Assembly (NCBI GenBank): GCA_019638255.1 | Contig: JAHBUD010000001.1 | Span: forward strand, 1,054,001 to 1,118,000 | Direction: 5' to 3' | DNA from: Cyclobacteriaceae bacterium | GTDB lineage: Bacteria > Bacteroidota > Bacteroidia > Cytophagales > Cyclobacteriaceae | Length of the DNA stretch: 64,000 nt | Shown: piece by piece, positions 62,750-64,000 of the stretch | How positions within the stretch are numbered: the stretch's first letter is position 1 | How the letters are laid out: each line of letters starts with the position of its first letter | Translations under genes and position numbers: made by a program | Notes under the pieces: model-generated | What the model was told of the DNA's origin: nothing | What the model saw: only the letters and a program-made list of their open reading frames with translations | Database searches by the model: none

Positions 62750-62757
62750 TAATTTTG
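62750..62757 (+). promoter_or_regulatory. Candidate -7 element TAATTTTG
   Basis: An exact TAnnTTTG match, 47 bases before the TPR gene's ATG at 62805. No clear -33 element. Confidence 0.35.
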
Positions 62758-62804
62758 TAAACGAAGTAATTTAGAGGTTATAAAGCAACTCTCAACCCTC
62801 TGTT

Positions 62805-64000
62805 ATGCGTAGTGTCATCATTATTTCCCTGATTAGCGTTTCTTTTATACTTCCTGCCCAGGATTGGCTCACCAAAGCGTTGGGCGATGCGGGTGCAGAA
62901 TCGAAAGCCAAACTTGATTCAATCGATTTTCAGTTTGCCATTTCCGTTAATGAAAATGCCGGCTTTATTGATGTGGAGCAAAAAGGTGAGGGCTGGTCTC
63001 GTGGATTTTATTCGCTAAAGGATGAAAACTCAAAATCAAAAATAGATCAGGCACGTGATATTCTCGAGCGCGCAATTTCGTATTACAGTGCACGGTGGTA
63101 TCTATTGGCTGAATTGGAGTTTGAGAATGCAAAGTATTTTATGGAGAGCAACTACCTCACCGGAGAGGTAATTTATTTGCGTTGTGTTTCAACCATGGCA
63201 TTGGTATATCTGCAGCAATCAAAGTTTCAGCAGGCATTGGAATTTATTGATTGGTCACTCACATCGGCCGAAAACACACGTGGCACCAACAGTGCAGCAT
63301 ATGTTTCAAATCTCAATAGTAAGGCTAAACTGCAGCAACAACTTGGTCAGTATAATGATGCGGAGAAAACGTTTGACTTAGCCCTGGCATTGGGTGAAAA
63401 AAGATTTGGCGACCAAAGCCTGCAATATGCTATTCTTCTGAATAATAAAGCCATGCTCTATCAAACTATGGGGAGATTTGATGAGGCGATAAGTGAAGTA
63501 GACAAATCAGTTGTTGTTGCACAGAAGGCATTGAAGGAAACAAATATTATAAAGGGAAAGAAATCGTTTGAGAGCCGCCAGTTTTTGTCGAACCAGGCCA
63601 GCGTTTTACAGGCTGCGGGCAAGTATGAGGATGCAGAGAAAACTTATCTTTCAATTAAGACCATTTATGAGAATAAGTTGCAGAAAGGCAGCCCGGAGTA
63701 TGCTAACGTACTGAATCAATTGGGCATCCTTTACATTCAGATGGGTAAAATGGATAAGGTGGAACCACTACTTAAAACAGCTTCTGATGTTTACAAAAAG
63801 AAATATACAGAGCAGCACCCATCATTCGCTAAAGTAACAGCAGACTTGGGGAACTTTTACCGGATGCAAGGCCGAAACGCGGAAGCTGAGACATTGTTGA
63901 ATAAAGCGCTGAGTGTACGCGAGAGTACGCTAGGTGTTAACCATCCGGATTATGCACGTTCGCAGGAAGATATGGCCATTCTGTATTGGAAGACCGGTCG
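62805..64000 (+). CDS. TPR-repeat secreted protein, 3' end outside the window
   Basis: The frame is open from ATG 62805 to the last base (398 codons, no stop). It begins with a signal peptide (ISLISVSFILPAQ) and holds several kinesin-light-chain-like TPR repeats: FGDQSLQYAILLNNKAMLYQ, TMGRFDEAISEVDKSV, SPEYANVLNQLGILYIQMGK and NHPDYARSQEDMAILYWKTG. This repeat type is often followed by a CHAT protease-like domain in Bacteroidota, which would lie beyond the window. Partial by truncation, not by mutation. Confidence 0.85.
   Translation, partial: MRSVIIISLISVSFILPAQDWLTKALGDAGAESKAKLDSIDFQFAISVNENAGFIDVEQKGEGWSRGFYSLKDENSKSKIDQARDILERAISYYSARWYLLAELEFENAKYFMESNYLTGEVIYLRCVSTMALVYLQQSKFQQALEFIDWSLTSAENTRGTNSAAYVSNLNSKAKLQQQLGQYNDAEKTFDLALALGEKRFGDQSLQYAILLNNKAMLYQTMGRFDEAISEVDKSVVVAQKALKETNIIKGKKSFESRQFLSNQASVLQAAGKYEDAEKTYLSIKTIYENKLQKGSPEYANVLNQLGILYIQMGKMDKVEPLLKTASDVYKKKYTEQHPSFAKVTADLGNFYRMQGRNAEAETLLNKALSVRESTLGVNHPDYARSQEDMAILYWKTG

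Noticed and set aside
1..64000. Search by eye for CRISPR arrays, insertion sequences, prophage genes and tRNA/rRNA genes
   Set aside because: No direct-repeat array, transposase, integrase, phage structural gene or tRNA-like cloverleaf was seen. A dedicated scan (tRNAscan-SE, ISfinder, CRISPR finder) would settle this.

Overview
The window is a chromosomal segment of a Bacteroidota bacterium, most likely order Cytophagales. Evidence from the sequence: no consistent Shine-Dalgarno sites; repeated TAnnTTTG elements (the Bacteroidota -7 promoter motif) just upstream of genes; DAHP synthase fused to a type II chorismate mutase; a Bacteroidota-type LptD, MCE protein, DivIVA-domain protein and long PurF; YtxH-like and zinc-ribbon membrane proteins; and TPR-type sensor kinases. 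The genus cannot be fixed from sequence alone. Most of the window is ordinary, densely packed housekeeping DNA. I saw no insertion sequence, prophage, CRISPR array, rRNA or tRNA.

Layout. 0-4 kb: M42 peptidase, YfiR-like protein and an orphan metal-receptor protein, then the minus-strand shikimate genes aroA, aroB and a DAHP synthase/chorismate mutase (to 6.5 kb). 6.7-7.9 kb: proline dehydrogenase. 7.9-9.7 kb: a small AT-rich accessory patch with two disrupted beta-barrel genes and an MntA/HepT toxin-antitoxin pair abutting lysS. 11.4-18.5 kb: envelope and metabolism genes (lptD, amidase, MCE protein, carboxyltransferase, SirB1-like protein). 18.5-23.2 kb: thioredoxin-like protein, phosphopantetheinyl transferase, WD40 protein, DivIVA-domain protein, folB, ChaN-like protein and a small lipoprotein.

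23.2-27.6 kb holds the most interesting locus: pheA, an aminotransferase, tyrA and a second DAHP synthase/chorismate mutase, all behind what looks like a ribosome-mediated transcription attenuator. A 28-codon leader ORF carries nine consecutive aromatic codons (Tyr/Phe/Trp) and is followed by an 11-bp terminator hairpin with a U tract. A segment inside the leader ORF can pair with the 5' arm of that hairpin as an antiterminator. The cell thus appears to have two DAHP synthase/chorismate mutases, one with aroB and one under aromatic-amino-acid attenuation.

27.7-41 kb: M15 peptidase, MscS-like channel, a REP-like palindrome, a large alpha-2-macroglobulin (intact CxEQ thioester) with an NTF2-like protein and PBP1C, a SPOR/OmpA-like protein, and a TPR kinase-like protein that stops right after the H-box helices. 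41-49.4 kb (minus): cystathionine beta-synthase-like enzyme, pyrB, pyrR, two tandem paralogous secreted proteins of unknown function, an EVE-domain protein and purF. 49.5-64 kb: a full TPR histidine kinase, murI, a zinc-ribbon membrane protein, fabI, ispE, an EamA transporter, lptG, tgt, a glycosyltransferase, an ECF-type sigma factor, rsmG, plsC, an rRNA cytosine methyltransferase and the start of a TPR protein that runs off the end.

Several starts were moved inward from the longest possible ORF, because the longer start falls inside a terminator hairpin, upstream of a candidate promoter element, or ahead of a signal peptide.
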